Assembly: GCF_008806375.1 (NCBI RefSeq) | Contig: NZ_WAAT01000046.1 | Span: forward strand, 1-61,413 | DNA length: 61,413 nt | Direction of reading: 5' to 3' | Source of the DNA: Pseudotamlana haliotis | GTDB lineage: Bacteria > Bacteroidota > Bacteroidia > Flavobacteriales > Flavobacteriaceae | In this document: positions 36,466-47,535 of the stretch, piece after piece | Numbering within the stretch: position 1 is the stretch's first letter | Layout: the number at the start of each line of letters is the position of its first letter | The notes under the pieces: model-generated | What the model saw: the letters and a program-made list of their open reading frames with translations, nothing else | Database searches by the model: none | Told to the model about the DNA's origin: nothing | Program-made: the position numbers and the translations under genes

Positions 36466-36562
36466 AATTTTTCTTCGTTTTAATTGTTATTTGGTTGCGC
36501 GGTTTATAAGTTTGAAGAGCACGAATAAACCCTTTGGCCAAATACCAATATGGTTAAATTTA

Positions 36563-37168
36563 TTATTTAGAATATAATTCGACGATAAACTGTTCGTTTA
36601 TGTTTTCTGGAATTTGAACTCTTTGAGGAACAGATACGTAAGTTCCTTGTTTAGTATCATCGTTCCAAGTGATCCACTCATAAACTGTACTAGAGTTTGC
36701 TAATGAATTAGCGATAGCTTCAAGAGATTTAGATTTTTCTCTAACAGCAACAACATCACCAGCTAATAATTGGTAAGAAGGAATGTTTACCAATTCACCA
36801 TTTACTGTAATGTGTCTGTGAGATACTAATTGTCTTGCAGCGCTTCTTGTAGGAGCAACTCCCATTCTGAATACTACATTATCTAAACGAGACTCACATA
36901 ATTGCAGTAAAACTTCACCAGTAATACCTTGTGCAGCTCTAGCTTTTTTAAACAATCCTCTAAATTGACGCTCTAAAATACCATAAGTATATTTAGCTTT
37001 TTGTTTCGCCTCTAATTGGATTGCGTATTCAGATTTCTTACCACGTCTTCTGTTGTTTCCGTGTTGCCCAGGAGGGTAATTTCTTTTTTCGAAAGACTTG
37101 TCATCTCCGAAGATAGCTTCGCCAAATTTACGAGCTATTTTAGTTTTAGGACCAGTATATCTTGCCAT
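36563..37168 (-). CDS. rpsD: Ribosomal protein S4
   Basis: The 201-residue small-subunit protein has the S4 RNA-binding domain ([17 protein letters not shown] and [19 protein letters not shown]). The N-terminal part lacks the CxxC zinc site, so it is the zinc-free form. It starts a separate transcription unit after a terminator and promoter. Confidence 0.96.
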   Translation of the reverse strand: MARYTGPKTKIARKFGEAIFGDDKSFEKRNYPPGQHGNNRRRGKKSEYAIQLEAKQKAKYTYGILERQFRGLFKKARAAQGITGEVLLQLCESRLDNVVFRMGVAPTRSAARQLVSHRHITVNGELVNIPSYQLLAGDVVAVREKSKSLEAIANSLANSSTVYEWITWNDDTKQGTYVSVPQRVQIPENINEQFIVELYSK

Positions 37169-37268
37169 AATGAATTTAATTAAGAGAGTGATTATGAATT
37201 AAGGTCTTAATCTTATCCTTCGATAATCTTTTGATCTCTCGGTTGATACTTGTTAATTTTTCAGTTTG

Positions 37269-37276
37269 CAAATTTA
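37269..37276 (-). promoter_or_regulatory. -7 promoter element for rpsD-rpoA-rplQ
   Basis: The minus strand reads TAAATTTG, just after a terminator hairpin (37280-37310). The leader to rpsD is about 100 bases. Confidence 0.6.
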
Positions 37277-37279
37277 CAC

Positions 37280-37310
37280 AAAAAAATAATACCACCTAAA
37301 CATAGGTGAT
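37280..37310 (-). terminator. Terminator between rpsK and rpsD
   Basis: ACCACCTA (37291-37298) and TAGGTGAT (37303-37310) pair with one wobble; on the minus strand ATTATTTTTTT follows. It separates rpsK from rpsD. Confidence 0.7.
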
Positions 37311-37359
37311 ATTAATTTTTCTAACTTGCTGTATTTAAATCGCGTTAGTTAAAACGTGA

Positions 37360-37743
37360 TTAAACTCTTCTTCTTTTTGGAGGACGACATCCATTGTGTG
37401 GTAATGGAGTAACATCGATAATTTCTGTTACTTCAATTCCAGCATTGTGGATAGAGCGAATAGCAGATTCTCTACCATTTCCAGGTCCTTTAACATAAAC
37501 TTTTACTTTTTTCAATCCAGCTTCTGATGCTACTCCTGCAGCATCTTCAGCAGCTAATTGAGCAGCGTAAGGTGTGTTTTTCTTAGAACCTCTAAATCCC
37601 ATCTTACCAGCAGAAGACCATGAAATCACGTCTCCTTTTTTGTTAGTAAGTGAAATAATAATGTTATTAAAAGATGCTGTTACGTGAGCTTCACCAACAG
37701 ACTCAACAATAACTTTACGTTTTTTTGTGCTTGTCTTTGCCAT
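37360..37743 (-). CDS. rpsK: Ribosomal protein S11
   Basis: The 127-residue protein has the S11 signature ([19 protein letters not shown], then [13 protein letters not shown] at the C-terminus). Platform protein of the 30S subunit. It is the last gene of the spc unit before a terminator. Confidence 0.96.
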   Translation of the reverse strand: MAKTSTKKRKVIVESVGEAHVTASFNNIIISLTNKKGDVISWSSAGKMGFRGSKKNTPYAAQLAAEDAAGVASEAGLKKVKVYVKGPGNGRESAIRSIHNAGIEVTEIIDVTPLPHNGCRPPKRRRV

Positions 37744-37846
37744 ATTTTCTAGTGCTTAGTTTTAGTGATAGTCGCTAGAATCCTAAACCGTAATTTCAAA
37801 CAGATTCCTTCCAACGTCTAAATACTAAAGACTAAATTTCTAATTA

Positions 37847-38221
37847 TTACTTAGTTGCTTTCTTTTTGTTAGCAACAGTCTTTCTTCTACCTTTTCTGGT
37901 TCTTGAGTTGTTCTTAGTACGTTGTCCTCTTAATGGAAGACCAGATCTGTGACGAATACCTCTGTAACATCCAATATCCATTAATCGCTTAATGTTTAAT
38001 TGTGTTTCAGAACGTAATTCACCTTCGATAGTGAAAGTTCCAACAGCTTCACGAATACCAGCAATTTGGTCATCGCTCCAATCTTGAACTTTTGTACTTT
38101 CTTCTACTTTAGCCGCAGCTAAAATCTCTTTCGCTCTACTTCTTCCTATTCCGTAGATATAGGTTAAAGAGATAACGCCTCTCTTGTTTTTTGGTATGTC
38201 TACACCTGCAATTCTTGCCAT
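37847..38221 (-). CDS. rpsM: Ribosomal protein S13
   Basis: The 124-residue protein ([19 protein letters not shown] start, [19 protein letters not shown]) is in the head of the 30S subunit and contacts tRNA. Between rpmJ and rpsK, as in other bacteria. Confidence 0.96.
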   Translation of the reverse strand: MARIAGVDIPKNKRGVISLTYIYGIGRSRAKEILAAAKVEESTKVQDWSDDQIAGIREAVGTFTIEGELRSETQLNIKRLMDIGCYRGIRHRSGLPLRGQRTKNNSRTRKGRRKTVANKKKATK

Positions 38222-38223
38222 AA

Positions 38224-38340
38224 TTACCCTTGTCTTTGTTTAAATCTAGGATTCTTTTTGTTTATCACGTAAAGTCTACCTTTTCTACGCACGATTTTAC
38301 AATCTGCACTTCTTTTTTTAACTGAAGCTCTTACTTTCAT
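38224..38340 (-). CDS. rpmJ: Ribosomal protein L36, zinc-free form
   Basis: This 38-residue gene is read from ATG 38340 to TAA at 38224-38226 and begins [20 protein letters not shown], ending NPRFKQRQG. It matches L36. Only one cysteine remains of the usual zinc-binding set, so this is the C-minus type. It lies 4 bases after infA, in the expected infA-rpmJ-rpsM order. Confidence 0.93.
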   Translation of the reverse strand: MKVRASVKKRSADCKIVRRKGRLYVINKKNPRFKQRQG

Positions 38341-38344
38341 CGTA

Positions 38345-38560
38345 TTAGTATCTATAAGTTATTCGAGCCTTAGTTAAATCATAAGGACTCATTTCTAATT
38401 TTACTTTATCTCCAGGTAACAATTTAATGTAGTGCATACGCATCTTACCAGAGATATGAGCAGTCACAATGTGACCGTTTTCTAATTCAACTCGGAACAT
38501 CGCATTAGATAATGCTTCAATGATTGTTCCGTCTTGTTCTATTGCTGCTTGTTTTGCCAT
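38345..38560 (-). CDS. infA: Translation initiation factor IF-1
   Basis: The 71-residue S1-fold protein ([20 protein letters not shown] start, [20 protein letters not shown]) is IF-1, which binds the 30S A site during initiation. Expected place after secY. Confidence 0.96.
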   Translation of the reverse strand: MAKQAAIEQDGTIIEALSNAMFRVELENGHIVTAHISGKMRMHYIKLLPGDKVKLEMSPYDLTKARITYRY

Positions 38561-38570
38561 AGTATAATAA

Positions 38571-39926
38571 TTAAGCTACTGCTTTTCTATTTTTACCTGT
38601 CTTCATCAAACCGTCATAGTGTCTATTCAACAAATAAGAATTTATTTGTTGCATCGTATCAATTGCAACTCCTACCATAATTAATAATGAGGTACCTCCG
38701 AAAAATAAAGCCCAACCTTGTTGCACTCCCATTAGCTTAACAATAAGCGCTGGGAAAATCGCGATAAGGGCTAAAAAGATAGATCCTGGTAAAGTAATTT
38801 GAGACATAATTTTGTCTAAATACTCTGAAGTCTCACTTCCTGGACGAATACCTGGAATAAAACCACCACTACGTTTTAAATCGTCGGCCATTTTATTTGT
38901 AGGAACTGTTATTGCTGTATAAAAGTATGTGAATACAATAATTAATAAAGCAAATGTCACGTTGTACCAAAACCCGAACATATCAGAAAAATTAGTTTGT
39001 AACCAAGTTCCAGTAGCCGTTTCTTTCAAGAAAGAAGAACCACCAATTAAACCAGGAACAAACATAATTGCCTGAGCAAAAATAATTGGCATTACTCCTG
39101 AAGCATTAAGCTTTAAAGGAATGTATTGTCTTGAACCAGCCTCTGCACTTTTTTCATAACCACCAGAAGCTGTTCTTCTAGCGTATTGTACAGCAATCTT
39201 TCTCACACCCATAACTAGCATAATTGCAGCTAATATGATTACGAACCAGATAACAAATTCAATTAATACCATCATTAAACCACCGTTACCACCACCTTCT
39301 AATCGGGTAGCTGCATTTTGTAAAAATGCTTGAGGTAAGGTAGCAATGATACCAACCATAATTAATAAAGAGATACCATTTCCAATACCTTTATCGGTAA
39401 TTTTCTCTCCCAACCACATAGCGAAAATACATCCCGTTACTAAGATTGATACTGAAGAGAAATAGAATAATGGTCCTGTCCCTAATAAAAATGCACTTTG
39501 AGGAATACCTAAAGCAGGTAAACTAGCTAAGTATCCAGGAGCTTGCAATAAACAGATTGCGATGGTTAACCAACGTGTAATCTGATTAATTTTCTTCTGT
39601 CCACTAGCACCCTCTTTTTGCAATTTTTGCAAGTAAGGAATGGCAATACCCATCAGCTGAACAACAATAGAAGCAGAAATGTAAGGCATGATACCTAGTG
39701 CAAAAACCGAAGCATTAGCAAATGCACCTCCTGTAAAGGCATTTAACAAACCTAACAAACCACCGTCTGTTTTATCTGCCAAACCACCTAACTGAGAAGC
39801 ATCAATACCTGGTAATACAACTTGAGCACCGAAACGGTAAACTAATAACAGACCCAAGGTTACCATGATTCTGTTTCTTAATTCTTCTATTTTCCAAACA
39901 TTCTTAATTGATTCTATAAATTTCAT
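38571..39926 (-). CDS. secY: Protein translocase subunit SecY
   Basis: The 451-residue, ten-helix membrane channel of the Sec system. [20 protein letters not shown] (plug region near residue 80) and the FTYFYTAI stretch are family features. Length is in the usual range. Between rplO and infA. Confidence 0.96.
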   Translation of the reverse strand: MKFIESIKNVWKIEELRNRIMVTLGLLLVYRFGAQVVLPGIDASQLGGLADKTDGGLLGLLNAFTGGAFANASVFALGIMPYISASIVVQLMGIAIPYLQKLQKEGASGQKKINQITRWLTIAICLLQAPGYLASLPALGIPQSAFLLGTGPLFYFSSVSILVTGCIFAMWLGEKITDKGIGNGISLLIMVGIIATLPQAFLQNAATRLEGGGNGGLMMVLIEFVIWFVIILAAIMLVMGVRKIAVQYARRTASGGYEKSAEAGSRQYIPLKLNASGVMPIIFAQAIMFVPGLIGGSSFLKETATGTWLQTNFSDMFGFWYNVTFALLIIVFTYFYTAITVPTNKMADDLKRSGGFIPGIRPGSETSEYLDKIMSQITLPGSIFLALIAIFPALIVKLMGVQQGWALFFGGTSLLIMVGVAIDTMQQINSYLLNRHYDGLMKTGKNRKAVA

Positions 39927-39940
39927 ACTTATAATGAGTA

Positions 39941-40393
39941 TTATAAAGTTACAGCTTCTCCGCCAGCAGCTTCAATAGCAGCCTTTGCTGAAGCAGTAAA
40001 CTTATGAGCAGATACTTTTAATTTTGCTTTCAATTCACCACGACCTAATATTTTAACTAGATCATTTTTCCCGATTAAACGGTTTGTGAATAATGTTTCA
40101 AAATCAACAGTATCTCCAATTTTCTTATCATCAGCCAATTGTTGTAATGTATCTAGGTTGATCCCTTGATACTCAACGCGGTTGATGTTAGTAAAACCAA
40201 ACTTAGGAACACGTCTTTGAAGTGGCATTTGACCACCTTCAAATCCTAGTTTCTTAGAGTAACCAGAACGAGACTTAGCACCTTTGTGACCACGAGTTGC
40301 CGTGCCACCTTTACCAGTACCTTGACCTCTACCAATTCTCTTACCTTGGTTTTTTACTGAACCTTCTGCAGGTTTTAAATTACTTAAATCCAT
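39941..40393 (-). CDS. rplO: Ribosomal protein L15
   Basis: The 150-residue protein (MDLSNLKPAEGSVKNQGKRI start, RGQGTGKGGTATRGHKGAKS) is L15 of the 50S subunit. Next to rpmD and secY in standard spc order. Confidence 0.96.
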   Translation of the reverse strand: MDLSNLKPAEGSVKNQGKRIGRGQGTGKGGTATRGHKGAKSRSGYSKKLGFEGGQMPLQRRVPKFGFTNINRVEYQGINLDTLQQLADDKKIGDTVDFETLFTNRLIGKNDLVKILGRGELKAKLKVSAHKFTASAKAAIEAAGGEAVTL

Positions 40394-40409
40394 TTTTCAG
40401 TTTATATTT

Positions 40410-40589
40410 TTAAGCTTCTTCAACAGAAACTAAATGTGAAACTTTAGCAACCATACCAAGAATATTTGGTGTAGCTTCATGCTCTTTTACTTGACCAATC
40501 TTATTAAGACCTAAAGCTACTAATGTTCTCTTTTGTCTTTGTGGGCGATTGATTGCGCTTTTAACTTTTGTTACTTTAATCTTTGCCAT
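40410..40589 (-). CDS. rpmD: Ribosomal protein L30
   Basis: This 59-residue gene is read from ATG 40589 to TAA at 40410-40412. It begins MAKIKVTKVKSAINRPQRQK and contains LVALGLNKIGQ, the L30 pattern. It lies between rpsE and rplO as in the standard spc operon. Confidence 0.95.
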   Translation of the reverse strand: MAKIKVTKVKSAINRPQRQKRTLVALGLNKIGQVKEHEATPNILGMVAKVSHLVSVEEA

Positions 40590-40600
40590 CTCTGTCTATA

Positions 40601-41125
40601 TTAAGCGTTAAAAACCTTCTCAAGTGAAATACCTCTATCCTTAGCGATCACATTTGCATCTCTTAATTGTAATAAAGCATCAAAAGTTGCTTTTACTACG
40701 TTATGAGGGTTTGATGATCCTTGAGATTTAGATAATACATCGTGTACACCAACGGCTTCTAATACTGTTCTCACAGCACCACCAGCAATTACACCTGTAC
40801 CAGGAGCAGCAGGAATAATATTTACTCTAGCTCCACCAAATTTACCTTTTTGCTCATGTGGTAAAGTTCCTTTAATAATAGGAATTCTAACTAGGTTTTT
40901 CTTAGCATCTTCTACTGCTTTTGCAATTGCACTAGCAACATCTTTAGATTTACCTAAACCTTGTCCTACAACACCAGCTTCATCACCAACTACTACAATT
41001 GCTGAGAAACCAAATGCTCTACCACCTTTAGTTACTTTTGTAACTCTCTGTACACCAACTAAACGATCTTTAAGATCTAATCCACCTGGTTTTACTAACT
41101 CTGCACTTTTATATTTTTGAAACAT
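40601..41125 (-). CDS. rpsE: Ribosomal protein S5
   Basis: The 174-residue protein has the S5 double-stranded RNA-binding domain ([20 protein letters not shown]) and the C-terminal domain ([16 protein letters not shown]). It shapes decoding fidelity and mRNA unwinding in the 30S subunit. Confidence 0.96.
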   Translation of the reverse strand: MFQKYKSAELVKPGGLDLKDRLVGVQRVTKVTKGGRAFGFSAIVVVGDEAGVVGQGLGKSKDVASAIAKAVEDAKKNLVRIPIIKGTLPHEQKGKFGGARVNIIPAAPGTGVIAGGAVRTVLEAVGVHDVLSKSQGSSNPHNVVKATFDALLQLRDANVIAKDRGISLEKVFNA

Positions 41126-41131
41126 AATTTC

Positions 41132-41488
41132 TTAGAATTTAAGTCCTGCTTCTCTAGCTCCTTCAGCTAATGATTTAACTCTACCGTGATATAAATAACC
41201 ACCTCTATCGAAAGAGATTGTTTCTACACCAGCTTTTAAAGCTTTTTCAGCAAGTGCTTTACCTACTAATTTAGCTACTTCAGATTTAGTTACCTTTGCA
41301 GAACTAATGTCTTTATCTCTTGAAGATGCTGAACTGATAGTGTTACCAGTTACATCGTCAATTACTTGAGCATAAATTTCTTTATTACTTCTATAAACAG
41401 CTAATCGTGGTTTTGTTTCTGTACCAGAAACAACCTTACGGATTCTGTTTTTTATTCTTAGTCTTCTATCGTTCTTTGTCAATGCCAT
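41132..41488 (-). CDS. rplR: Ribosomal protein L18
   Basis: The 118-residue protein ([38 protein letters not shown]) is L18, which binds 5S rRNA with L5 and L25. Confidence 0.96.
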   Translation of the reverse strand: MALTKNDRRLRIKNRIRKVVSGTETKPRLAVYRSNKEIYAQVIDDVTGNTISSASSRDKDISSAKVTKSEVAKLVGKALAEKALKAGVETISFDRGGYLYHGRVKSLAEGAREAGLKF

Positions 41489-41498
41489 AACTTAATTA

Positions 41499-42041
41499 TT
41501 AAGCTGATTTACCTGCTTTTCTTCTTAGCTCTTCACCTACGAACTTCACACCTTTACCTTTGTAAGGCTCTGGTCTTCTGAAGCCACGAATTTTAGCAGC
41601 TACTTGACCAACAAGTTGTTTGTCGAATGATGTTAGTTTTATAATCGGGTTTTTCCCTTTTTCAGAAATTGTTTCAACTTTAACTTCTGGAGCTATGTTT
41701 AAAACAATGTTATGAGAGAAACCTAAAGCTAAGTCTAATTTCTGACCTTGATTAGATGCTCTATAACCTACACCAACCAACTCTAATTGTTTAGTCCAAC
41801 CATTAGAAACACCTTCAATCATGTTGTTTACTAAAGATCTGTATAAACCGTGTTTGGCTTTTTCCTCTTTCTTGTCTGAAGCACGTGTTACTAGAACGTT
41901 TCCTTCTTCCACCTTAATTTCAACAGTGTCGAAATTTTGTGATAATTCTCCTAATTTTCCTTTTACAGTTAAAACGTTGTCTTTAACATCAACTGTTACA
42001 CCTTCTGGAATGGCTACTGGATTATTTCCTATTCTTGACAT
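41499..42041 (-). CDS. rplF: Ribosomal protein L6
   Basis: The 180-residue protein has two L6 repeats, with the signature KPYKGKGVKF near the C-terminus (PEPYKGKGVKFVGEE). It contacts the sarcin-ricin loop region of 23S rRNA. Confidence 0.96.
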   Translation of the reverse strand: MSRIGNNPVAIPEGVTVDVKDNVLTVKGKLGELSQNFDTVEIKVEEGNVLVTRASDKKEEKAKHGLYRSLVNNMIEGVSNGWTKQLELVGVGYRASNQGQKLDLALGFSHNIVLNIAPEVKVETISEKGKNPIIKLTSFDKQLVGQVAAKIRGFRRPEPYKGKGVKFVGEELRRKAGKSA

Positions 42042-42058
42042 TTCTTTCTGGCTTTAAA

Positions 42059-42457
42059 TTAGTATACGTAACATAAAACTTCTCCACCTACGTTATCTCT
42101 TTTGGCTTGTTTACCTGTCATAACTCCGTGAGAAGTTGAAACGATGGCAATACCAAGACCGTTAAGGATTCTAGGTAAATCTTTAGATCCAGAATACTGA
42201 CGTAAACCTGGAGTACTAATTCTTTGAAGTTTCTTGATTACTGGTTCCTTTGTTTCTTTGTTGTACTTAAGAGCTATTTTAATAGTTCCTTGTACTGAAG
42301 AGTCATCAAATTTATAACTTAAAATATATCCTTGTTCGAATAAAATTTTAGTTATGTCTTTTTTTAAATTAGATGCTGGAATCTCTACCACTCTGTGGTT
42401 AGCACGCACCGCATTTCTAATTCTTGTCAAATAATCCGCAATTGGATCTGAGTACAT
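42059..42457 (-). CDS. rpsH: Ribosomal protein S8
   Basis: The 132-residue protein (DPIADYLTRIRNAVRANH, then GIAIVSTSHGVMTGKQAKR) is S8, a primary 16S rRNA binder and, in E. coli, the spc operon regulator. Whether it regulates here is unknown. Confidence 0.96.
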   Translation of the reverse strand: MYSDPIADYLTRIRNAVRANHRVVEIPASNLKKDITKILFEQGYILSYKFDDSSVQGTIKIALKYNKETKEPVIKKLQRISTPGLRQYSGSKDLPRILNGLGIAIVSTSHGVMTGKQAKRDNVGGEVLCYVY

Positions 42458-42526
42458 AATGAATTGATTTTGTGATTTTGGTTTTCGATTTGGTATCGAA
42501 CCTTAAATCTGATTATTTAAATAATA

Positions 42527-42796
42527 TTACCAACTTGCTTTTCTTACTCCAGGAATAAGACCTTGGTTAGCCATTTCTCTAAAAGTTACACGAGAGATCC
42601 CGAAAGTTCTCATGTATCCTTTAGGTCTTCCTGTTAATTTACATCTATTATGCTGACGTATAGGAGATGCATTTTTAGGTAACTTTTGTAGTGCATCGTA
42701 ATCACCAGCTGCTTTTAAAGCTTTACGTTTTGCAGCATACTTAGCTACTGTTTTTGCTCTTTTTACCTCACGGGCTTTCATTGATTCTTTAGCCAT
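42527..42796 (-). CDS. rpsN: Ribosomal protein S14, zinc-free form
   Basis: The 89-residue protein ([20 protein letters not shown] start) is the longer C-minus S14 lacking CxxC pairs ([19 protein letters not shown]). It lies between rplE and rpsH, the standard place. Confidence 0.95.
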   Translation of the reverse strand: MAKESMKAREVKRAKTVAKYAAKRKALKAAGDYDALQKLPKNASPIRQHNRCKLTGRPKGYMRTFGISRVTFREMANQGLIPGVRKASW

Positions 42797-42799
42797 ATC

Positions 42800-43351
42800 T
42801 TAGTTCTTTTGAAAAGGTAATCCTAATTCAGTTAATAATGATTTTGCTTCCTTATCAGTTTCTGCTGTAGTTACAAAGGTAATATCCATTCCTGAAATTT
42901 TGTTGACTTTGTCAATGTTTATTTCTGGGAAGATAATTTGTTCAGTAATTCCTAAGTTGTAATTACCTCTACCATCAAAACCTGTAGCTTTAATTCCGCT
43001 GAAATCTCTAACACGTGGAAGTGCTGAAGTTACTAAACGGTCTAAAAACTCATACATGTTATCGCCACGTAAAGTTACTTTTGCCCCAATTGGCATCCCT
43101 TTACGTAATTTAAAAGATGCAACATCTTTCTTAGATAAAGTATGGATTGCTTTTTGTCCAGATATTGTAGTTAATTCCTCTACTGCGTGATCAATCAACT
43201 TTTTGTCTGCTACTGCTGCTCCAACACCTTTAGATATTACTATCTTGGTAAGTTTAGGAACTTGCATAACATTTTTATATCCAAATTCGTCTGTAAGAGC
43301 TGCAATTACTTTGCCTTTATACTCTTCTTTAAGTCTAGGTGAATATGCCAT
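42800..43351 (-). CDS. rplE: Ribosomal protein L5
   Basis: The 183-residue 5S rRNA-binding protein ([20 protein letters not shown], and [16 protein letters not shown]) forms the central protuberance of the 50S subunit. Three bases from rplX. Confidence 0.96.
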   Translation of the reverse strand: MAYSPRLKEEYKGKVIAALTDEFGYKNVMQVPKLTKIVISKGVGAAVADKKLIDHAVEELTTISGQKAIHTLSKKDVASFKLRKGMPIGAKVTLRGDNMYEFLDRLVTSALPRVRDFSGIKATGFDGRGNYNLGITEQIIFPEINIDKVNKISGMDITFVTTAETDKEAKSLLTELGLPFQKN

Positions 43352-43353
43352 AA

Positions 43354-43665
43354 CTATATTACTTCATTAGATTTTGTTGAAAATCTTACTTTTTTATCGC
43401 CTTCTACTCTATATCCAACTCTTGTTGTTTCTCCTTTTGAAGTTAACAATGATAAGTTAGAAATATGAATAGCTGCTTCCTTCTCAACGATTCCTCCTTG
43501 TGGGTTTTGTGCACTTGGTTTAGTATGTTTCTTCACCATGTTTACACCCTCAACGATCGCTTTGTTCTTTTCTATTAATACTTTTTGTACAACACCTTCA
43601 GATCCTTTGTGATCTCCAGCGATTACTTTTACAGTATCTCCAGTTTTTATTTTAAGCTTTGTCAT
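43354..43665 (-). CDS. rplX: Ribosomal protein L24
   Basis: The 103-residue protein has a KOW motif ([20 protein letters not shown]) and matches L24, an early assembly initiator of the 50S subunit. Confidence 0.95.
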   Translation of the reverse strand: MTKLKIKTGDTVKVIAGDHKGSEGVVQKVLIEKNKAIVEGVNMVKKHTKPSAQNPQGGIVEKEAAIHISNLSLLTSKGETTRVGYRVEGDKKVRFSTKSNEVI

Positions 43666-43680
43666 CTTACTTATTATGTA

Positions 43681-44049
43681 TTAAAGCACCTCTGGTGCTA
43701 ATGATACAATCTTCATGAATTGTTTATCACGAAGCTCTCTAGCAACAGGACCAAATACACGTGTTCCTCTCATTTCACCCGTTGGGTTCAATAAAACACA
43801 AGCATTATCATCGAATCTAATATAAGATCCGTCTGGTCTTCTTACTTCTTTCTTGGTACGTACAACAACTGCTGTAGAAACTGCTTTTTTCTTAATGTTT
43901 CCATTAGGAGTTGCATCTTTTACAGAAACAACTATTTTGTCTCCAACAGAAGCGTATCTTCTTTTAGTACCGCCCAATACACGGATAACCAAAACTTCTT
44001 TTGCTCCTGTATTGTCTGCTACTTTTATTCTTGATTCTTGCTGTAACAT
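43681..44049 (-). CDS. rplN: Ribosomal protein L14
   Basis: The 122-residue protein ([20 protein letters not shown] start, [20 protein letters not shown]) is L14, near the L3 and L19 interface. Confidence 0.96.
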   Translation of the reverse strand: MLQQESRIKVADNTGAKEVLVIRVLGGTKRRYASVGDKIVVSVKDATPNGNIKKKAVSTAVVVRTKKEVRRPDGSYIRFDDNACVLLNPTGEMRGTRVFGPVARELRDKQFMKIVSLAPEVL

Positions 44050-44051
44050 AA

Positions 44052-44309
44052 TTATTTAGCTCTTTCTATGATTTCTACTAATCTCCAACATTTAGATTTA
44101 CTTAAAGGTCTTGTTTCCATGATCTTTACAGTATCTCCAATATTACAATCGTTCGTTTCGTCGTGTGCAACGTATTTTTTCGTTTTTAACACGAACTTAC
44201 CATACATAGGGTGTTTTACTTTTTTAACCTCTGCAACAACAATTGATTTTTGCATTTTGTTACTAGTAACAACTCCTATACGTTCTTTTCTTAAATTTCT
44301 TGTTTCCAT
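44052..44309 (-). CDS. rpsQ: Ribosomal protein S17
   Basis: The 85-residue OB-fold protein ([39 protein letters not shown]) is S17, a primary 16S rRNA binder. Confidence 0.96.
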   Translation of the reverse strand: METRNLRKERIGVVTSNKMQKSIVVAEVKKVKHPMYGKFVLKTKKYVAHDETNDCNIGDTVKIMETRPLSKSKCWRLVEIIERAK

Positions 44310-44322
44310 CTTTTCGGCAGAA

Positions 44323-44514
44323 TTATTGTAATTCTCTTTTAGTTAATTCGGTCGCAATTCTAGCTACTGATCTTCTTACTGAACGTAATTGAATTGGATT
44401 CTCTAAAGGAGATATTGCATGAGCCAATTTTAGGTCAGAATAACTCTTTTTTGTTTCACTAAGTTTCTCTTGTAACTCAGCTACAGATAATTCTTTAATT
44501 TCTGATTGTTTCAT
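44323..44514 (-). CDS. rpmC: Ribosomal protein L29
   Basis: The 63-residue helical protein ([20 protein letters not shown], then [17 protein letters not shown]) is L29, close to the polypeptide exit. Confidence 0.95.
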   Translation of the reverse strand: MKQSEIKELSVAELQEKLSETKKSYSDLKLAHAISPLENPIQLRSVRRSVARIATELTKRELQ

Positions 44515-44527
44515 AATATCAAATAAA

Positions 44528-44947
44528 TTATGCTTCGTAATCTCTAGCGATTAAAAACTTAGTTTTTACAGGTAGCTTTTGTGCTGCTAAACGTAATGCT
44601 TCTTTTGCAACGTCTAATGGCACACCACCTATTTCAAATAAAACACGACCTGGTCTACATACGGCTACCCAATACTCAACGGCACCTTTACCTTTACCCA
44701 TACGTACTTCAAGAGGTTTCTTTGTGATAGGCTTGTCTGGAAATATTTTAATCCAAAGTTGACCTTCTCTTTTCATGTAACGTGTAGCGGCAATACGTGC
44801 TGCTTCAATTTGACGAGACGTTATAAAAGTTGCGTCTAATGCTTTTATTCCAAAAGTACCGTTTGAAAGTTGGTGTCCTCTTCCAGAGAGACCTTTCATA
44901 CGTCCTTTTTGCTGTTTACGAAATTTTGTTCTTTTAGGCTGTAACAT
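44528..44947 (-). CDS. rplP: Ribosomal protein L16
   Basis: The 139-residue protein ([19 protein letters not shown] start, [20 protein letters not shown]) is L16 near the A site and peptidyl transferase centre. Confidence 0.96.
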   Translation of the reverse strand: MLQPKRTKFRKQQKGRMKGLSGRGHQLSNGTFGIKALDATFITSRQIEAARIAATRYMKREGQLWIKIFPDKPITKKPLEVRMGKGKGAVEYWVAVCRPGRVLFEIGGVPLDVAKEALRLAAQKLPVKTKFLIARDYEA

Positions 44948-44968
44948 TTTTCTTTACTTTATAAAAAA

Positions 44969-45694
44969 TTACTTTCTACGACGTGGGTTAGATTTGTTTC
45001 CGCCACGTCCTCCGGCTCCACCTTTTCCTTGCTTCTTAGATAAACCAACAAGCGGAGAAAGTTCTCTTTTACCATATACTTCACCTTTCATGATCCATAC
45101 TTTAACACCCAATCTACCATAAGTAGTGTGTGCCTCAACTAAAGCATAATCGATATCGGCTCTGAAGGTAGATAAAGGAATACGTCCTTCTTTGTAGTGC
45201 TCAGAACGTGCCATTTCAGCACCATTTAAACGTCCACTAATTTGGATTTTAATTCCTTCAGCATTCATACGCATTGTAGCAGCAATAGCCATCTTGATTG
45301 CACGTCTGTATGAAATTCTATTTTCAATTTGACGAGCGATACTTGATCCTACTAAAAATGCATCTAGTTCAGGTCTCTTAATTTCAAAGATGTTAATCTG
45401 AACTTCTTTTCCAGTAATGTTCTTAAGCTCTTCTTTTAACTTGTCTACCTCTTGACCACCTTTCCCGATAATGATACCAGGTCTTGCAGTAGTGATAGTA
45501 ACGGTTACAAGTTTTAAAGTTCTTTCGATAATTACTCTACTAACACTAGCTTTAGATAAACGCGCGTGAACGTATTTTCTAATTTTATCGTCTTCGGCAA
45601 GCTTATCTCCATAATCATTACCTCCGTACCAGTTAGATTCCCATCCTCTGATAATACCTAAGCGATTTCCGATTGGATTTGTTTTTTGTCCCAT
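44969..45694 (-). CDS. rpsC: Ribosomal protein S3
   Basis: The 241-residue protein has a KH domain ([19 protein letters not shown]) and the C-terminal S3 domain ([20 protein letters not shown]). It forms the mRNA entry with S4 and S5. A basic Gly-rich tail ([17 protein letters not shown]) extends it. Confidence 0.96.
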   Translation of the reverse strand: MGQKTNPIGNRLGIIRGWESNWYGGNDYGDKLAEDDKIRKYVHARLSKASVSRVIIERTLKLVTVTITTARPGIIIGKGGQEVDKLKEELKNITGKEVQINIFEIKRPELDAFLVGSSIARQIENRISYRRAIKMAIAATMRMNAEGIKIQISGRLNGAEMARSEHYKEGRIPLSTFRADIDYALVEAHTTYGRLGVKVWIMKGEVYGKRELSPLVGLSKKQGKGGAGGRGGNKSNPRRRK

Positions 45695-45703
45695 ACTTCT
45701 ATC

Positions 45704-46111
45704 TTAGCTTTCTGTGTTATTTTTAGCTCCAACAACGATTGTTACGTGGTTTGAACGTTTTCTAATTCTGTGTGCACGACCTTGAGGTGCTGGACGTAAT
45801 CTCTTTAACATTGATCCGCCATCAACTCTAATCTCTTTTACTATTAATCCAGCCTCTTCGATGTTTCCTTCTTCGTTTTTAGCTTGCCAGTTTGCTAATG
45901 CAGACAATAACAATTTCTCTAAACGTCCAGAAGCTTCCTTTTGGTTGAATTTTAAGATATTAAGTGCATGTTCTACTTTTTCACCTCTTACTAAATCGGC
46001 TACTAAACGCATTTTTCTCGGTGATGTAGGACAGTTATTAAGTTTAGCAAAAGCAACTTGCTTTTTTCCTTCCTTAATAGCGTCTGCCATTTGTTTTTTA
46101 CGACTTCCCAT
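45704..46111 (-). CDS. rplV: Ribosomal protein L22
   Basis: The 135-residue protein ([20 protein letters not shown], and [20 protein letters not shown]) is L22; its loop lines the exit tunnel where macrolides act. Confidence 0.96.
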   Translation of the reverse strand: MGSRKKQMADAIKEGKKQVAFAKLNNCPTSPRKMRLVADLVRGEKVEHALNILKFNQKEASGRLEKLLLSALANWQAKNEEGNIEEAGLIVKEIRVDGGSMLKRLRPAPQGRAHRIRKRSNHVTIVVGAKNNTES

Positions 46112-46117
46112 AGCTTA

Positions 46118-46396
46118 CTACTTTTTACCTTTATTTTTAGCACCTGCATGTCCACGGAATGAACGTGTTGGTGAAAATTCTCCTAATTTATGACCTACCA
46201 TGTTTTCAGTAACATATACTGGTACGAATTGACGGCCATTGTGTACTGCGATTGTTTGTCCAACAAAATCTGGAGTAATCATACTTGCTCTTGACCAAGT
46301 TTTGATTACTGTTTTCTTGTTACCTTCAACATTAACAGCAACTTTTCTCTCTAATTTATAATGAACGTAAGGTCCTTTTTTTAATGATCTTGCCAT
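46118..46396 (-). CDS. rpsS: Ribosomal protein S19
   Basis: The 92-residue protein ([20 protein letters not shown] start, [17 protein letters not shown]) is S19 of the 30S head, partner of S13. Confidence 0.96.
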   Translation of the reverse strand: MARSLKKGPYVHYKLERKVAVNVEGNKKTVIKTWSRASMITPDFVGQTIAVHNGRQFVPVYVTENMVGHKLGEFSPTRSFRGHAGAKNKGKK

Positions 46397-46399
46397 GTC

Positions 46400-47227
46400 T
46401 TATTTCTTTCTACGTTCTACAATATATTTATTACTTGCTTTCGTCTTAGAACGGGTTCTGTAACCTTTAGCTGGAACACCGTTTCTAGAACGTGGATGTC
46501 CACCTGAAGATTTACCTTCACCACCACCCATTGGGTGATCAACTGGATTCATTACTACTGGTCTAGTACGTGGTCTTCTACCTAACCATCTTGTTCTACC
46601 AGCTTTACCTCCAACTAATAATTGGTGATCTGAGTTAGAAACAACACCTACAGTAGCTAAACATTCAGCAAGAATTAATCTTGTTTCACCTGAAGGTAAT
46701 TTAACTGTTGCGAACTTACCTTCTCTTGCCATTAACTGTGCAAAAGCACCAGCACTACGAGCCATAACAGCTCCTTGACCTGGACGTAACTCTACACAAG
46801 AGATAATGGTACCTAATGGAATTTCACTTAATGGCATTGCATTTCCAATTTCTGGAGCTACACCTGATTTACCAGATACTACATTTTGCCCTACTTTTAA
46901 ACCGTTTTGAGCAATAATGTAACGCTTCTCACCATCTTGATAATTCAATAATGCGATAAACGCTGTTCTGTTTGGATCGTATTGGATTGAAGCAACTTCA
47001 GCAGGAATCCCCGCTTTGTCTCTTTTAAAATCGATAATACGATACTTTCTTTTATGACCACCACCAATATAGCGCATGGTCATTTTTCCTTGACTGTTTC
47101 TACCTCCAGATCTTTTGTTCGGAACGAGTAAACTCTTTTCCGGCTTATCAGTAGTAATAGCGTCATAACCATTTACTACTCTAAATCGCTGTCCTGGGGT
47201 GATTGGTTTTAATTTTCTTACTGACAT
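46400..47227 (-). CDS. rplB: Ribosomal protein L2
   Basis: The 275-residue protein ([40 protein letters not shown]) is L2, needed for subunit joining and peptidyl transfer; the conserved C-terminal His/Gly loop is intact. Confidence 0.97.
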   Translation of the reverse strand: MSVRKLKPITPGQRFRVVNGYDAITTDKPEKSLLVPNKRSGGRNSQGKMTMRYIGGGHKRKYRIIDFKRDKAGIPAEVASIQYDPNRTAFIALLNYQDGEKRYIIAQNGLKVGQNVVSGKSGVAPEIGNAMPLSEIPLGTIISCVELRPGQGAVMARSAGAFAQLMAREGKFATVKLPSGETRLILAECLATVGVVSNSDHQLLVGGKAGRTRWLGRRPRTRPVVMNPVDHPMGGGEGKSSGGHPRSRNGVPAKGYRTRSKTKASNKYIVERRKK

Positions 47228-47237
47228 TTGTCTTTAA

Positions 47238-47528
47238 TTACATGTTACTGTATAAATCAATCATTTCACCTTCCGCCAGTTGTACAATTGCCTTTTTAAC
47301 AGCATTTGTTTTACCATGTTGAATACCAGTTTTAGTAAACTTGGTACTACGATCTGGACGGACATTTATAGTACGAACTTTTTCAACAGAAACACCATAA
47401 GCAGCTTCAACCGCTTTTTTGATTTCTACCTTGTTCGCCTTAGTGTTCACTGCGAAAGTATAGCAATTTCTTAACTCGCTATCTGCAGTCGCTTTTTCTG
47501 TGATTATAGGTTTAATTAAGATACTCAT
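47238..47528 (-). CDS. rplW: Ribosomal protein L23
   Basis: The 96-residue protein (ILIKPIITEKATADSELRNC, KVEIKKAVEAAYGVSVEKVR) is L23 at the exit site, the docking point of trigger factor and SRP. Confidence 0.95.
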   Translation of the reverse strand: MSILIKPIITEKATADSELRNCYTFAVNTKANKVEIKKAVEAAYGVSVEKVRTINVRPDRSTKFTKTGIQHGKTNAVKKAIVQLAEGEMIDLYSNM

Positions 47529-47535
47529 CTGTTTC

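Noticed and set aside
38224-38340. Loss of zinc cysteines in L36, S14 and S4 as degeneration
   Set aside because: Zinc-free (C-minus) forms are well known and the proteins are otherwise complete.
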